Shown one piece after another: positions 17,535 to 26,002 of a DNA stretch of 64,000 nt. How positions within the stretch are numbered: the first letter of the stretch is position 1; the number at the start of each line of letters is the position of its first letter. Origin of the DNA: Pseudomonas putida (GTDB lineage Bacteria > Pseudomonadota > Gammaproteobacteria > Pseudomonadales > Pseudomonadaceae). The notes under the pieces are model-generated. The model was given only the letters and a program-made list of their open reading frames with translations, searched no databases and was not told the DNA's origin. Location: NCBI RefSeq assembly GCF_002906855.1, contig NZ_MINI01000038.1:1302001-1366000 (forward strand). Direction: 5' to 3'. The position numbers were made by a program, and so were the translations under genes.

Positions 17535-19887
17535 GGCCGCCGGCAACGATCAGCACGTACTGCTTGCCGTCCTTGCCGGTATAGGTCATCGGCGTGGCCT
17601 GGCCACCCGCTGGCAGGCGGGCTTTCCACAGTTCCTTGCCGTTGTTCACGTCATAGGCGCGCAGGTACTGGTCGAGGGTACCGCTGAGGAAGCCGACGCC
17701 ACCGGCGGTGACGATCGAACCGCCCATGCTCGGTACGCCCACCGGCATGCCGATCGGCACCGGGGTGCTGTCACGGGTAGTGCCGTTCTTGCGCTTCCAC
17801 ACCACCTTGTTGGTGAACAGGTCGATGGCCGCCACATAACCCCAGGCGGGTGCCTGGCACGGGATGCCGATCGGCGACATGAACGGGTGCATGATCACCG
17901 CATACGGCGCGCCAGTGTTCGGCTGTACACCGCTGGTCTCGCTTTCGCGCTTGCTGCCTGCGGCCACCTGCTCACGTGGCACCATCTTCGACACGAAGGC
18001 CATGTAGTTGGGTGAGGTGAACAGCAGTTGGCGCACCGGGTCGACCGACACGCTGCCCCAGTTGAACACGCCGACGTTGCCTGGGTAGATCAGGCTGCCC
18101 TGTTCGGACGGCGGGGTGTACTGGCCTTCGTAGCGCAGCTCGCGGAATTGGATGCGGCACAGCATCTGGTCGAACGGCGTGGCGCCCCACATGGCCTGTT
18201 CGGTCAGCTCTGGGCCAAGCAGGTTGAGGTCGGAGCGGGCCTGGGTCGGTGCGGTGTAGTCACCCTTGACCGCGCCCTGCGGGACCGGGACCTCGCGGAT
18301 CGGCACGATCGGCGTGCCGTCGCGGCGGTCGAGCACGTACAGGCTGCCCTGCTTGGTCGGCACGATGATCGCCGGCTTCACGTCGTCCTTGGTCTTCAGG
18401 TGCACCAGGGTCGGCTGGCTGCCGACGTCCATGTCCCACAGGTCGTGGTGGGTGAACTGGTAGTTCCAGCGGGCCTTGCCGGTGGCCAGGTCCAGGGCGA
18501 CCACGCCGGCGCTGTACTTCTCGGCGCCTGGGGTGCGGTCGGCGCCCCACTGGTCAGGGGTCTGGTTGCCAAGCGGCAGGTAGACCATCCCCAGGTCTTC
18601 GTCGACGCTGGCCAGCGACCACATGTTGGCCGAGTTGCGGCTGTACATCTTGCCTGGGGCCAGCGGTTTGGTGTCGTCCGGGTTGTTGCTGTCCCAGTTC
18701 CACACCAGGTGGCCGTCGTGCACGTCGTAGGCGCGAATCACGCCGGACGGTTCGTTGGTCGACTCGTTGTCGGTCACATGGCCGCCGATGATCACCAGGC
18801 TGCGGGTGATCGCCACCGGCGAGGTGGAGTAGTAGCCACCGGCAGTGAACGGGCCGATGCCCGTGGTCAGGTCGATCGCGCCCTGGTTGGCGAAGCCTTC
18901 GCAGACCTTGCCGTTGTCGGCGTTGATGGCGATCAGGCGGGCGTCGGCGGTCGGCAGGTAGAGGCGGCGTGGGCAGGCCTGGGCCACGGCCTGGCCTGCG
19001 TCGGACACCTTTGGAGCCGGGCTGCCGTCGCGGCTGACGTAGCTGTTCTCGTCATAGTACGAGACGCCACGGCACGTCATGTGGGCGAAGCCCTTGAAGG
19101 TGCCGACGGGGGTCTTGATCTGCGGGTCGTAGCGCCAGATCTCGGCACCGGTGTCCGGGTCCAGGGCCAGCACCTTGCTGTGGGCCGTGCAGGCATAGAG
19201 CATGCCGTTGGCCTTCAGCGGGGTGTTTTCGTTGGTCAGCTCGACCGGGTCGTTGTCGGTCGGCAGGTCGCCGGTGCGGATCCGCCAGGCTTCTTCCAGG
19301 CGGTAGGCGTTCTGCGGGGTGATCTGGCGCAGCGGCGAATAGCGGTCGCCGTGCTCGGTGCGGCCATAGGCCTGCCAGTCGCCATCCGGCATGGCCGGTG
19401 CGGCGCTGCCCATTTCGCTGTTGTCGCGGCCCAGTTCGCCGAACACTTCACCCGGGTGAGTGAACTGGCTGCCCAGGGCGCAGGCGCCGGAAGCCAGCAC
19501 GGCAACGCTCAGCAGCGCGGTGTTGGCCTTGGCGGCAGGGCCGGTCAGCGGGCGCCGGGCCCACGGCAGCAGCAGCACCACGCCGATGGCGAACCAAATG
19601 GCCAGGCGCGGCACCAGTTGCCACCAGTCCAGGCCCACTTCGAGCATGGCCCATACCGTGCTGCCCAGCAGTACCAGGCCATACAGGCCCAGGGCGATGC
19701 GGCGCTTGGCCAGCAGCAGGGCGCCCGACAGGGCAAAGCCGATACCGGCGATCAGGTAGTACAGCGATCCGCCCAGCTGGCTCAGCTTGATGCCGCCGGC
19801 CAGCAGGGCCAGGCCCATCAGCAACAGCAGCACGCCCATCAGGCGTGGCAGCCAGCGGGTTCCTTGGTTGGCACCGTCAGTGCTCAT
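16858..19887 (-). CDS. gcd: PQQ glucose dehydrogenase Gcd, C-terminus lost and read out of frame into lon-2
   Basis: This membrane quinoprotein oxidises glucose to gluconate in the periplasm and passes electrons to ubiquinone. Residues 1-130 hold five membrane segments; the rest is an eight-bladed propeller with GHVTDNESTNEPSG, HHDLWDMDVGSQPTL and GGVGFLSGTLDQYLRAY. The authentic sequence runs to about residue 786 (YVLIVAGGHGS, near 17530). The family then normally ends with about 17 residues (GTKMGDYI-type strand). Here the frame instead enters lon-2 in the wrong frame and reads a Pro/Arg/Gln-rich tail to a stop at 16858, total 1009 residues. The last propeller strand is lost, so activity is doubtful. 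The start MSTDGANQG is preceded by AGGGAG. Confidence 0.85.
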   Translation of the reverse strand: MSTDGANQGTRWLPRLMGVLLLLMGLALLAGGIKLSQLGGSLYYLIAGIGFALSGALLLAKRRIALGLYGLVLLGSTVWAMLEVGLDWWQLVPRLAIWFAIGVVLLLPWARRPLTGPAAKANTALLSVAVLASGACALGSQFTHPGEVFGELGRDNSEMGSAAPAMPDGDWQAYGRTEHGDRYSPLRQITPQNAYRLEEAWRIRTGDLPTDNDPVELTNENTPLKANGMLYACTAHSKVLALDPDTGAEIWRYDPQIKTPVGTFKGFAHMTCRGVSYYDENSYVSRDGSPAPKVSDAGQAVAQACPRRLYLPTADARLIAINADNGKVCEGFANQGAIDLTTGIGPFTAGGYYSTSPVAITRSLVIIGGHVTDNESTNEPSGVIRAYDVHDGHLVWNWDSNNPDDTKPLAPGKMYSRNSANMWSLASVDEDLGMVYLPLGNQTPDQWGADRTPGAEKYSAGVVALDLATGKARWNYQFTHHDLWDMDVGSQPTLVHLKTKDDVKPAIIVPTKQGSLYVLDRRDGTPIVPIREVPVPQGAVKGDYTAPTQARSDLNLLGPELTEQAMWGATPFDQMLCRIQFRELRYEGQYTPPSEQGSLIYPGNVGVFNWGSVSVDPVRQLLFTSPNYMAFVSKMVPREQVAAGSKRESETSGVQPNTGAPYAVIMHPFMSPIGIPCQAPAWGYVAAIDLFTNKVVWKRKNGTTRDSTPVPIGMPVGVPSMGGSIVTAGGVGFLSGTLDQYLRAYDVNNGKELWKARLPAGGQATPMTYTGKDGKQYVLIVAGGHGSQGLRDPDPQSPVLPRASAAGDRQRRTLGRNPRPGSQDRAPLAGTVLHGHPAGRPPPFRHLGPAGVRHPGQGAPRQPRERQIAVRRPGSDPGAHPHLAQAPSPAVPGRGRISAPAGRADRRGQGLRHGADQCDQGTAAAQPAVQRRTEELPQPLQPQRPVATHRLRRRAHLRHRQPAAGSARLRAHAQAHGKGPADAAQGGRGRAPAKRDFRRGQPADRRAPA

Positions 19888-19929
19888 CGTAGGTTCTCCC
19901 TTTAATGAAGGTGGTCAGTGTGAAAGTGG

Positions 19930-21276
19930 TCAGAAAGTGCTTTGGATTTTCAGGCCGCCGATCAGCGCGCTGTCGACCTGCGACACCCCGCCCGGATGGC
20001 GGATGTACTGCAGGTTCGGGCGCACCGTGAGCCAGTCGGCCAGGTGAATGCCGTAATAGAGTTCGGCGCTGTACTCGGTGTCTTGCACCGGCAGGTAGCC
20101 CGGGTTGTCGTAGTCGTCGAGGCCCGCCACCTGATTGGCCAGGCGGGCATTCTTGCGGTAGGCCGGGTTGGCGTGCACGCGGGCGACGGCGAAGCCGATG
20201 TCGTCCTTGGCGCGGGCGTCGAAGGGGCCTTTGTATACCAGTCCAGCTTGAACATAGTTATCGATGACATTGGTCTTCTTGTCGTGCACCGTGGCGTTGG
20301 CGAACAGACTCAGGCCGCGCGACTGGTCGGACGCCAGCGAGGTGACCTGCTGCTGGGCCCCGAGCCACATGCCGTGCTTGCTCGAACTGCTGCGGTAAGC
20401 GGCGCCACTGAGGGCGGCCGGCTGGCCGTTGCTGTCCTTGAGAACATCCTGTGCCTTGGCATTACTGTAGTAGTAGCCGGCGCGATATTCCCCTTTCAGG
20501 CCGTTCAAGCTTGGGCTCCATACCAGTTCGACCGGCATGACCGCACCCTGGGTGCCGCTGCCGCTGAGCTTGAAGCCGTTGCCCGATTCGAGGTTGGACG
20601 GGTTTTGCTCATACACGCCAACTTGGGCGTACAGTTCAGGGCTGAGGTTGTAGCGAACGCGCATGGCCCACTGGCTGACCGGCCAGTTGTACCAGATGCC
20701 GCCGACCCAGTTGCCCACCTGCGAGCCGCAGAAGGCCAGGTTCTGGAAGTCGCAGGGGAAGCTGTTGAAATCCTCGCCTTCGCCGAAACGGCCGACTTTC
20801 ACGTCCAGGGCGCCGTCGAAGTACTTCTGCTTGATCCACATTTGCGTGAGCCGCCAGGTTTCGCCACGGCCCCAGACTTCCTGGGCCGAAGTGAAGCCGC
20901 CGACCCGCGGGTCGTTGATGCGGTCGTTGCTGATGTTGTCGCCGTGACGCTCGGTGACGGTCAGCTGGAACTCGGTGTCGTTCCAGCCGAGGATCTTCTC
21001 CAGGTCCAGGTGGCTGCCGAAGGTGAACTGGTCGCTGTAGCGTGCCGTGCGGTCGTGGTCGTAGCCGCCGTGCAGGTTGCTGCCCATCTCGCCGGTGTAG
21101 CCGAGGGTGAAGTCGTAGCCTTTCTGCAGCAGCTCGGTGCGGGTGCCACCCCAGTCGCCGAACATCCATGGAGAGTCCTTGGCGAAGGGTTCGCTGGCGC
21201 TGGCCGCGTTCGGCAGGCTGGTGGTGAGGGCAATGAGGGCAAAGCCGGTGTAGCGGGTCTTGGGCAGTTGGAGCAT
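19930..21276 (-). CDS. oprB: Carbohydrate-selective porin OprB
   Basis: This 448-residue outer-membrane porin lets glucose and other sugars into the periplasm. A signal peptide (about residues 1-27, ASA-SEPF) is followed by the OprB signature SPWMFGDWGGTRTELLQKGYDF and a beta-barrel ending in the aromatic residue of KIQSTF. It lies upstream of gcd on the same strand with a gap of 42 bases, so porin and glucose dehydrogenase are probably one operon for direct glucose oxidation. A perfect palindrome overlaps the leader. Confidence 0.93.
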   Translation of the reverse strand: MLQLPKTRYTGFALIALTTSLPNAASASEPFAKDSPWMFGDWGGTRTELLQKGYDFTLGYTGEMGSNLHGGYDHDRTARYSDQFTFGSHLDLEKILGWNDTEFQLTVTERHGDNISNDRINDPRVGGFTSAQEVWGRGETWRLTQMWIKQKYFDGALDVKVGRFGEGEDFNSFPCDFQNLAFCGSQVGNWVGGIWYNWPVSQWAMRVRYNLSPELYAQVGVYEQNPSNLESGNGFKLSGSGTQGAVMPVELVWSPSLNGLKGEYRAGYYYSNAKAQDVLKDSNGQPAALSGAAYRSSSSKHGMWLGAQQQVTSLASDQSRGLSLFANATVHDKKTNVIDNYVQAGLVYKGPFDARAKDDIGFAVARVHANPAYRKNARLANQVAGLDDYDNPGYLPVQDTEYSAELYYGIHLADWLTVRPNLQYIRHPGGVSQVDSALIGGLKIQSTF

Positions 21277-21277
21277 G

Positions 21278-21291
21278 AGATAGCGCTATCT
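21278..21291. promoter_or_regulatory. 14-bp palindrome just upstream of the oprB start
   Basis: AGATAGCGCTATCT is a perfect palindrome ending two bases before the oprB ATG (21276, minus strand). It occupies the place of the ribosome site, for which no good match is visible. It could be an operator or a leader hairpin; no regulator can be named. Confidence 0.5.
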
Positions 21292-21468
21292 TTTGATTGT
21301 TGAGCAAACGGCAAGTGCACCGAGGAGCGGACTCTTCGATGGAAGTGGCAATTGGGAGTGCTGGATGAAGCGATTCAGCTTGCGGCGGGGAGGATATAGG
21401 GGAAGTTGTAAGAAAAAAAGACAAAATGTCGCAGTTGATTGTTGCTGATCCGGTAACAGTCAGCGCAG

Positions 21469-21491
21469 AAAGGGGGCTGCCGAGCAGCCCC
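21469..21491 (-). terminator. Terminator after the TonB-dependent receptor
   Basis: GGGGCTGC (21473-21480) and GCAGCCCC (21484-21491) form an 8-bp stem with a three-base loop. Read on the minus strand it follows the receptor stop codon and is followed by CTTTCT. Confidence 0.8.
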
Positions 21492-21498
21492 ATGCGCT

Positions 21499-23550
21499 TT
21501 AGAAGGTGGTCCGCAGTCCAACTTCCACACTGCGCCCCGGCGCTGGCGCGATATCCCGCAGGATCGAACTCGCATAGCGCACGGTCTGGTCGGTCAGGTT
21601 CTCGCCGCGCACAAAGGCCAGCCACTGGCTCTGGCCGATGCCGAAACGGTAGCCGACGCTGGCCCCGAGCGTGGTGTAGCCATCGCTGCTGGTCTCGTTC
21701 TCAGGCTTGCGGTGCTGCGATGCGGCATGCTGCACATCGACCCGTGCCTGCCAGCGGTCCAGTTCCCATACGAGCCCGCTGTTCAGCCGCAGCGGGGCAA
21801 TCCGCGGCAGTGGCTCGCCGCTGTCGAGGTTCTTGGCCCGGGTGTAGTCGCCGGACAGCTCCAGCGCGAAGCTGCCATAGCGGTTCTCGAGCAGCTTCCA
21901 GCGGTCTTGTGCCTCGATGCCGTAGAAGCGCGCACGCACGCCCTGGTATTGGTACTCGGGGAAGCCGCCATCGTCATGATCGTGGTCGTGGTCGTGATCA
22001 TCCTCGCCATGGTCGTGATCATGGCCTTCACGCAGGTTACCCGTGCCGATCAGGCCGATATAGTTGCGCAAGTGGCTGTAGAACACCCCGACGCTGCCCT
22101 TGTGGGTGCCATTGTCGAAGCGCAGGGCCAGGTCGGCGGAAATTGCCTTTTCCTTGTTCAGGCTGGCATCACCAACTTCATACGCGCCGGTGGCCACATG
22201 GGCACCATTGGCATAGAGCTCGTAGAACGTCGGGGCGCGCTCGGTGTAGCCGAGGTTGGCCGCCAGAGACCAGGTCGGGTCGAGCTGGTACACAGCGCCC
22301 GAGGACAGGCTGAAGGCGTTGAAGCTGCTGGCGCTGTCGGTCTCGACGAAGTTCTCGTTGCCCTTGGCATCGGGGTCGACGCGGGTGTGTTCCAGGCGTG
22401 CGCCAAGGCTCAGGTTCAGGCGCTCGGTGGTTTGCCACTGCTCGAGCATGAACAGCGCCAGGCTGTCGGTGTCGGTGTGCGGGACGAAGGCTTCCTCGCC
22501 CAGTGCCGAGAACTCGTTGCGGCTGACCTGTGCGCCAATCACGCCTTCAAGCGGCCCGAGCGGCTGATGACGGGCTTCGATGCGGGCTTCGTAGCCCTTG
22601 TTCTTGAAGGTGGTGTGCACCTCACCTTCTTCGATCTCGCTGTGCTCGTAGTCGGTGTAGCCGGCATCGACCTTGACCGAGCTGAACGGGCCCTCCAGGT
22701 CACGCAGTTCCGAGGCAAAGGCGTAGTGGTCCTGCTTCATGTCCAGGCGCACGCCGGACTCGGCCACCGAGCCGTAGTTGCTGTCGTAGCGGCTGTAGGA
22801 CAAGCCGGCATAGCCATGCTCCCAGTTGTAGGAACCGCCGATCGCGCCACCGTCCTGGCGGCCGTCGCTGTTTTCCAGGCGGTGGCGACTGCCTGGCGCG
22901 TCGGGGTCACGGACCTTGGCGCTCTGCGCGTAGCCGGGAATACGCAGGTCATTGAATTGACGGCTATTGGCGTCCAGGTGCAAGGCGAAAGTGCCGTCAC
23001 CGGCTTCCAGTTTGCCGGCACTGCTGCGGGTGGTGTCGGCGCCGCCGTAGCGCAGTTCGCCAGCGCCGTGGATGCCCTCGATCGGCGAGTCAGGAATGCG
23101 GTTGTCGAAGGTGTTGATCACGCCGCCGATGGCATTGCCGCCATATAGCAGGGCAGCCGGACCGCGGACGATTTCCACGCGCTCGACCGTGACCGGGTCC
23201 AGCGGCACTGCGTGGTCATAGGACAGCGACGAGGCATCCAGGGCACCCACGCCATTGCGCAGGATGCGAATGCGGTCGCCATCCAGGCCGCGAATCACCG
23301 GGCGGCTGGCGCCAGGGCCGAACCAGGTGGAGGCTACACCGGGTTGCTTGTTCAGGGTTTCACCGAGGCTGCCGTGTTGCTGTTGCAGCAGGTCGTCACC
23401 TTCAAGCACGGTGCTGGGGGCAGCCAGTTGACGGTTGCCCAGTGGGTTGGCGGTGATGACCTGGGGTTCCAGTTCCACGGCTTGGCTGGGTGATGAGGCG
23501 AGCCACAGGGCGACAGCGAGGGGGCAGAGGCGGAGCGGGATGTACAGCAT
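21499..23550 (-). CDS. TonB-dependent outer-membrane receptor, probable zinc uptake (ZnuD-like)
   Basis: This 683-residue receptor has a signal peptide (MLYIPLRLCPLAVALWLASSPSQA, read in two parts). The plug domain covers about residues 35-150 (RPVIRGLDGDRIRILRNG, EIVRGPAALLYGGNAIGGVIN in part). The beta-barrel ends in Phe (VEVGLRTTF). An extracellular loop encoded near 21965-22025 is a long His/Asp run, typical of zinc receptors such as ZnuD. A Zur-type box lies upstream at 23584-23603. The frame is open to 23673, but the ATG at 23550 starts the leader. It is a single gene with its own terminator. Confidence 0.88.
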   Translation of the reverse strand: MLYIPLRLCPLAVALWLASSPSQAVELEPQVITANPLGNRQLAAPSTVLEGDDLLQQQHGSLGETLNKQPGVASTWFGPGASRPVIRGLDGDRIRILRNGVGALDASSLSYDHAVPLDPVTVERVEIVRGPAALLYGGNAIGGVINTFDNRIPDSPIEGIHGAGELRYGGADTTRSSAGKLEAGDGTFALHLDANSRQFNDLRIPGYAQSAKVRDPDAPGSRHRLENSDGRQDGGAIGGSYNWEHGYAGLSYSRYDSNYGSVAESGVRLDMKQDHYAFASELRDLEGPFSSVKVDAGYTDYEHSEIEEGEVHTTFKNKGYEARIEARHQPLGPLEGVIGAQVSRNEFSALGEEAFVPHTDTDSLALFMLEQWQTTERLNLSLGARLEHTRVDPDAKGNENFVETDSASSFNAFSLSSGAVYQLDPTWSLAANLGYTERAPTFYELYANGAHVATGAYEVGDASLNKEKAISADLALRFDNGTHKGSVGVFYSHLRNYIGLIGTGNLREGHDHDHGEDDHDHDHDHDDGGFPEYQYQGVRARFYGIEAQDRWKLLENRYGSFALELSGDYTRAKNLDSGEPLPRIAPLRLNSGLVWELDRWQARVDVQHAASQHRKPENETSSDGYTTLGASVGYRFGIGQSQWLAFVRGENLTDQTVRYASSILRDIAPAPGRSVEVGLRTTF

Positions 23551-23583
23551 GGGGAAGAGGCGTTCCTTGGCAGATGCTTTTGT

Positions 23584-23603
23584 GTTGTTACAATATAACA
23601 TCA
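23584..23603 (-). promoter_or_regulatory. Zur-type operator upstream of the TonB receptor
   Basis: On the minus strand GATGTTATATTGTAACAAC closely follows the gammaproteobacterial Zur consensus ATGTTATAwTATAACAT, with about two mismatches. It lies some 35-55 bases before the receptor start codon. It predicts derepression under zinc limitation, in agreement with the His-rich loop of the protein. Confidence 0.65.
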
Positions 23604-23715
23604 CTATTTCAGCACAGAGGTTTTGCCCCTGGCCAGTGGTTTTTCCGCAGACAACACGCATCCCACCCGCCACTACACTCGTGTAAGGTGCGCATCTTTC
23701 CTACGGAGCACTGGC

Positions 23716-23937
23716 ATGAGCACGGCCCAACACAACGCGTTGCACGGCAAGACCCTCGAACAGATCCTCACCGAACTGGTGGCGCACTACCAATGGCAGG
23801 GCCTGGCCGAACGCGTTGATGTGCGCTGCTTCAAGAGCAACCCGAGCATCAAGTCGAGCCTGACCTTCCTGCGCAAGACGCCGTGGGCGCGGGAGAAGGT
23901 CGAGCAGTTGTACGTGAAGCTGCAGCGCCAGGCCTGA
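23716..23937 (+). CDS. VF530-family small DNA-binding protein (DUF2132)
   Basis: This 73-residue protein resembles the VF530 family (DUF2132): LEQILTELVAHYQWQGLAERV followed by the conserved CFKSNPSIKSSLTFLRKTPWAR segment, each read in part. Family structures suggest DNA binding, but no pathway is known. The ATG at 23716 is preceded by TACGGAG. The next gene starts one base after its stop codon, so the two are co-transcribed. Confidence 0.82.
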   Translation: MSTAQHNALHGKTLEQILTELVAHYQWQGLAERVDVRCFKSNPSIKSSLTFLRKTPWAREKVEQLYVKLQRQA

Positions 23938-23938
23938 C

Positions 23939-24574
23939 ATGCCACGGCGCCCCTGGCTGACGTCGATGGCGTTGCTTGGCTGGTTCGGCCTCACGGTGCA
24001 GGTCTACCTGGTGCTGCTGGCGCGCTGGCAGGAACAGGCCAGCCTGATTGGCGGGCTGATCAATGTGTTCGGTTACTTCACGGTGCTGACCAATACCCTG
24101 GTGGCGACAGTGCTCAGCTACGCGGCTTTTGGCCGAGAGTCAGCGGCCGGGCGCTGGTTTCTGTCGCCATCGGTGAGTTCTGCGGTGGCGGCCAGCATCG
24201 TGCTGGTGGCGTTGGCTTACAGCTTGCTGCTGCGACACCTGTGGCAGCCCGAAGGTTGGCAGTGGCTGGCGGATGAACTGCTGCATGATGTGATGCCGCT
24301 GCTGTTCGCTTTGTACTGGTGGTTCGAGGTGCCCAAGGGCAGCCTGCGGCTCTGGCATTTGATGGTGTGGGCGCTGTACCCGGCGGTGTATTTCGCCTAT
24401 GCGCTGTGGCGGGGGAGTGAGATCGGCGCGTATGCCTACCCGTTCATCGATGTGGCGAGCCTGGGGTATGGGCAAGTAATGCTAAATGCCCTCGGGGTTT
24501 TGGCGGGGTTCTGGGGGATTGGCCTGGTGGTGCTAGGGCTGGACCGGTGGCGGGGAAAGCATGGCATTGATTAG
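23939..24574 (+). CDS. Pr6Pr-type integral membrane protein
   Basis: This 211-residue protein has six hydrophobic segments spread over its length, with FGYFTVLTNTLVA near residue 45, DVMPLLFALYWWF near 120 and YPAVYFAYALWRG near 145. These match the bacterial Pr6Pr (FAR-17a/AIG1-like) family, whose function is unknown. It follows the VF530 gene with one base between, and ends at a REP element. Confidence 0.78.
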   Translation: MPRRPWLTSMALLGWFGLTVQVYLVLLARWQEQASLIGGLINVFGYFTVLTNTLVATVLSYAAFGRESAAGRWFLSPSVSSAVAASIVLVALAYSLLLRHLWQPEGWQWLADELLHDVMPLLFALYWWFEVPKGSLRLWHLMVWALYPAVYFAYALWRGSEIGAYAYPFIDVASLGYGQVMLNALGVLAGFWGIGLVVLGLDRWRGKHGID

Positions 24575-24674
24575 CCTGTACCGGCCCTCTGGCGGGTCAC
24601 GCCCGCTCCTACAGGGGATCGCGTAACGTTGTAGGTGCGGCGGTCCGACTTGTCCCGCGAAAGGGCCGGTGCAG
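24575..24674. repeat. Diverged REP pair
   Basis: cctgtaccggccctctggcg at the left and cccgcgaaagggccggtgca at the right are inverted copies of the P. putida REP, with gctcctaca and tgtaggtgcgg arms inside. It is less perfect than the pair at 10266-10360. It separates two convergent genes. Confidence 0.8.
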
Positions 24675-24685
24675 CAGAGAGCAGA

Positions 24686-25444
24686 TCACTCGTCGTCCGC
24701 AGTCCCGTCGGCACGCCAGTAAGCGGCGGCCTTCAAGGCATCTTCTGCCACGCCTTTGTCCAGCAACAATGCCTTGGCCAGCCGAGTCAGTGACTTCTCG
24801 AGCGCCACCCAGCTGTACAGCTTACCTTCCGGCAACGCCAGATCCTTGAGCAACGCCAGCAGGTCCTTATCCCGCTTGACCCAGATGACTTCGACCTGCG
24901 CTGCGCTCGGCAACGGCTGCCGCTCCTGCTCATCCTCGATCTGGATCACCGCCAGCACCCGACGCCCCGCCGGCAGTTCCTCCAGTCGTCGGCCAATCGC
25001 CGGAATTGCCGTCTCGTCACCCACCAGCAGGTAGCTGTCGAAGATATCCGGCACTACCATCGAAGCCCGTGGCCCGGCGATGTTCAGCGTCTGCCCAGGT
25101 TTCGCCTGGGCCGCCCAGGTCGAAGCTGGGCCGTCGCCGTGCAGCACGAAATCGATGTCCAGTTCGTGGGCCACCAGGTCGATACGGCGCGGCGTGTATT
25201 CGCGCATGGTCGGCCGGGCGCCGCCGTCACGGCCCAGGTTGCGGGCGTCGATGGCCTGCTGCTGCTCGGCCGTTTCAGCGAATAGCAGTTTGATGTGGTC
25301 GTCACTGCCCAGGCTGGTGAAGCCCTGCAGCTCGGCGCCACCGAGGGTGATGCGGCGCATGCGCGGGGTGAGGTCGGTGACTCGCAGCACCTGCAGGCGA
25401 CGTTGGCGGATTTCGTGGTTGACGCGGTGAATGGTGTCACTCAT
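24686..25444 (-). CDS. Siderophore-interacting NAD(P)H ferric reductase (YqjH/ViuB-like)
   Basis: This 252-residue flavoenzyme releases iron from ferric siderophores inside the cell. The FAD-binding N-terminal domain includes LRVTDLTPRMRRITLGG and MREYTPRRID (about residues 20-110). The SIP C-terminal NAD(P)H domain has YLLVGDETAIPAIGR. The frame is open further upstream, but MSDTIHRVNHEIRQRR overlaps the end of the PadR gene by 8 bases and has GGGAG before it. The arrangement with a PadR regulator mirrors E. coli yqjI-yqjH. Confidence 0.9.
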   Translation of the reverse strand: MSDTIHRVNHEIRQRRLQVLRVTDLTPRMRRITLGGAELQGFTSLGSDDHIKLLFAETAEQQQAIDARNLGRDGGARPTMREYTPRRIDLVAHELDIDFVLHGDGPASTWAAQAKPGQTLNIAGPRASMVVPDIFDSYLLVGDETAIPAIGRRLEELPAGRRVLAVIQIEDEQERQPLPSAAQVEVIWVKRDKDLLALLKDLALPEGKLYSWVALEKSLTRLAKALLLDKGVAEDALKAAAYWRADGTADDE

Positions 25445-25982
25445 GGGGGTTCTCCCTGACTGGATCGGCCGGCCCGGAGGCGATGGCCTTGGCAGTGTCG
25501 TTGAGCAGGTTGCGCACCCGATCGATTTCTTCCGGCGTCCAGCGGCCACTGTGCATGTGCAGGGCATGGCGCAGGTTGCCGACCGCTTCGTGGATTTCCG
25601 GCGGGCGGTCGTGGCCACGCAGGGCGCGCTTGCTGACTTCGATGCGCATGCGCACGCCATCCAGGGCGACGGCCTGATCGGCCAGCGCGTTACGGCCGGC
25701 AGCGGTGATGGCGTACAGGCGTTTGCTGCCGTGCACCTGGCCGCTGATCAACTCGGCTTCTTCGAGGAAATTGAGGGTGGGGTAGATCACGCCGGGGCTC
25801 GGCGTGTAGCTGCCATCGAACAGGTTCTCGATCTGGCGGATCAGGTCATAGCCGTGGCCCGGTTGCTCGGCCAGCATCGACAGCATCAGCAGTTTGAGGT
25901 CACCCGGGGCGAAAACCCGCGGGCCACGCTCGCCTCGGGCGGGGCGGCGTTCAAAAGGGTCATGTGCGTAATGGTCACGCAT
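25437..25982 (-). CDS. PadR-family repressor (YqjI-like)
   Basis: This 181-residue regulator has a winged helix at about residues 28-105 (DLKLLMLSMLAEQPGHGYDLIRQIE, read in part; TPSPGVIYPTLNFLEE) and a C-terminal dimerisation helix. E. coli YqjI, a nickel-responsive repressor of the ferric reductase YqjH, has the same core but a long His/Cys-rich N-terminus. Here the N-terminus is short (MRDHYAHDPFERRP) with only two His and no Cys. It is the first gene of the operon with the reductase. Two GATATATC sites lie just upstream. Confidence 0.85.
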   Translation of the reverse strand: MRDHYAHDPFERRPARGERGPRVFAPGDLKLLMLSMLAEQPGHGYDLIRQIENLFDGSYTPSPGVIYPTLNFLEEAELISGQVHGSKRLYAITAAGRNALADQAVALDGVRMRIEVSKRALRGHDRPPEIHEAVGNLRHALHMHSGRWTPEEIDRVRNLLNDTAKAIASGPADPVRENPHE

Positions 25983-26002
25983 TTAGAGGCTCCCTGTGTT
26001 TC

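Noticed and set aside
16017..19905. Long plus-strand frames across lon-2 and gcd
   Set aside because: They mirror strongly conserved minus-strand genes and show no domain motifs.
21960..22025. His/Asp codon run as a tandem DNA repeat or CRISPR-like array
   Set aside because: It is an in-frame low-complexity stretch of the TonB receptor, without spacers.
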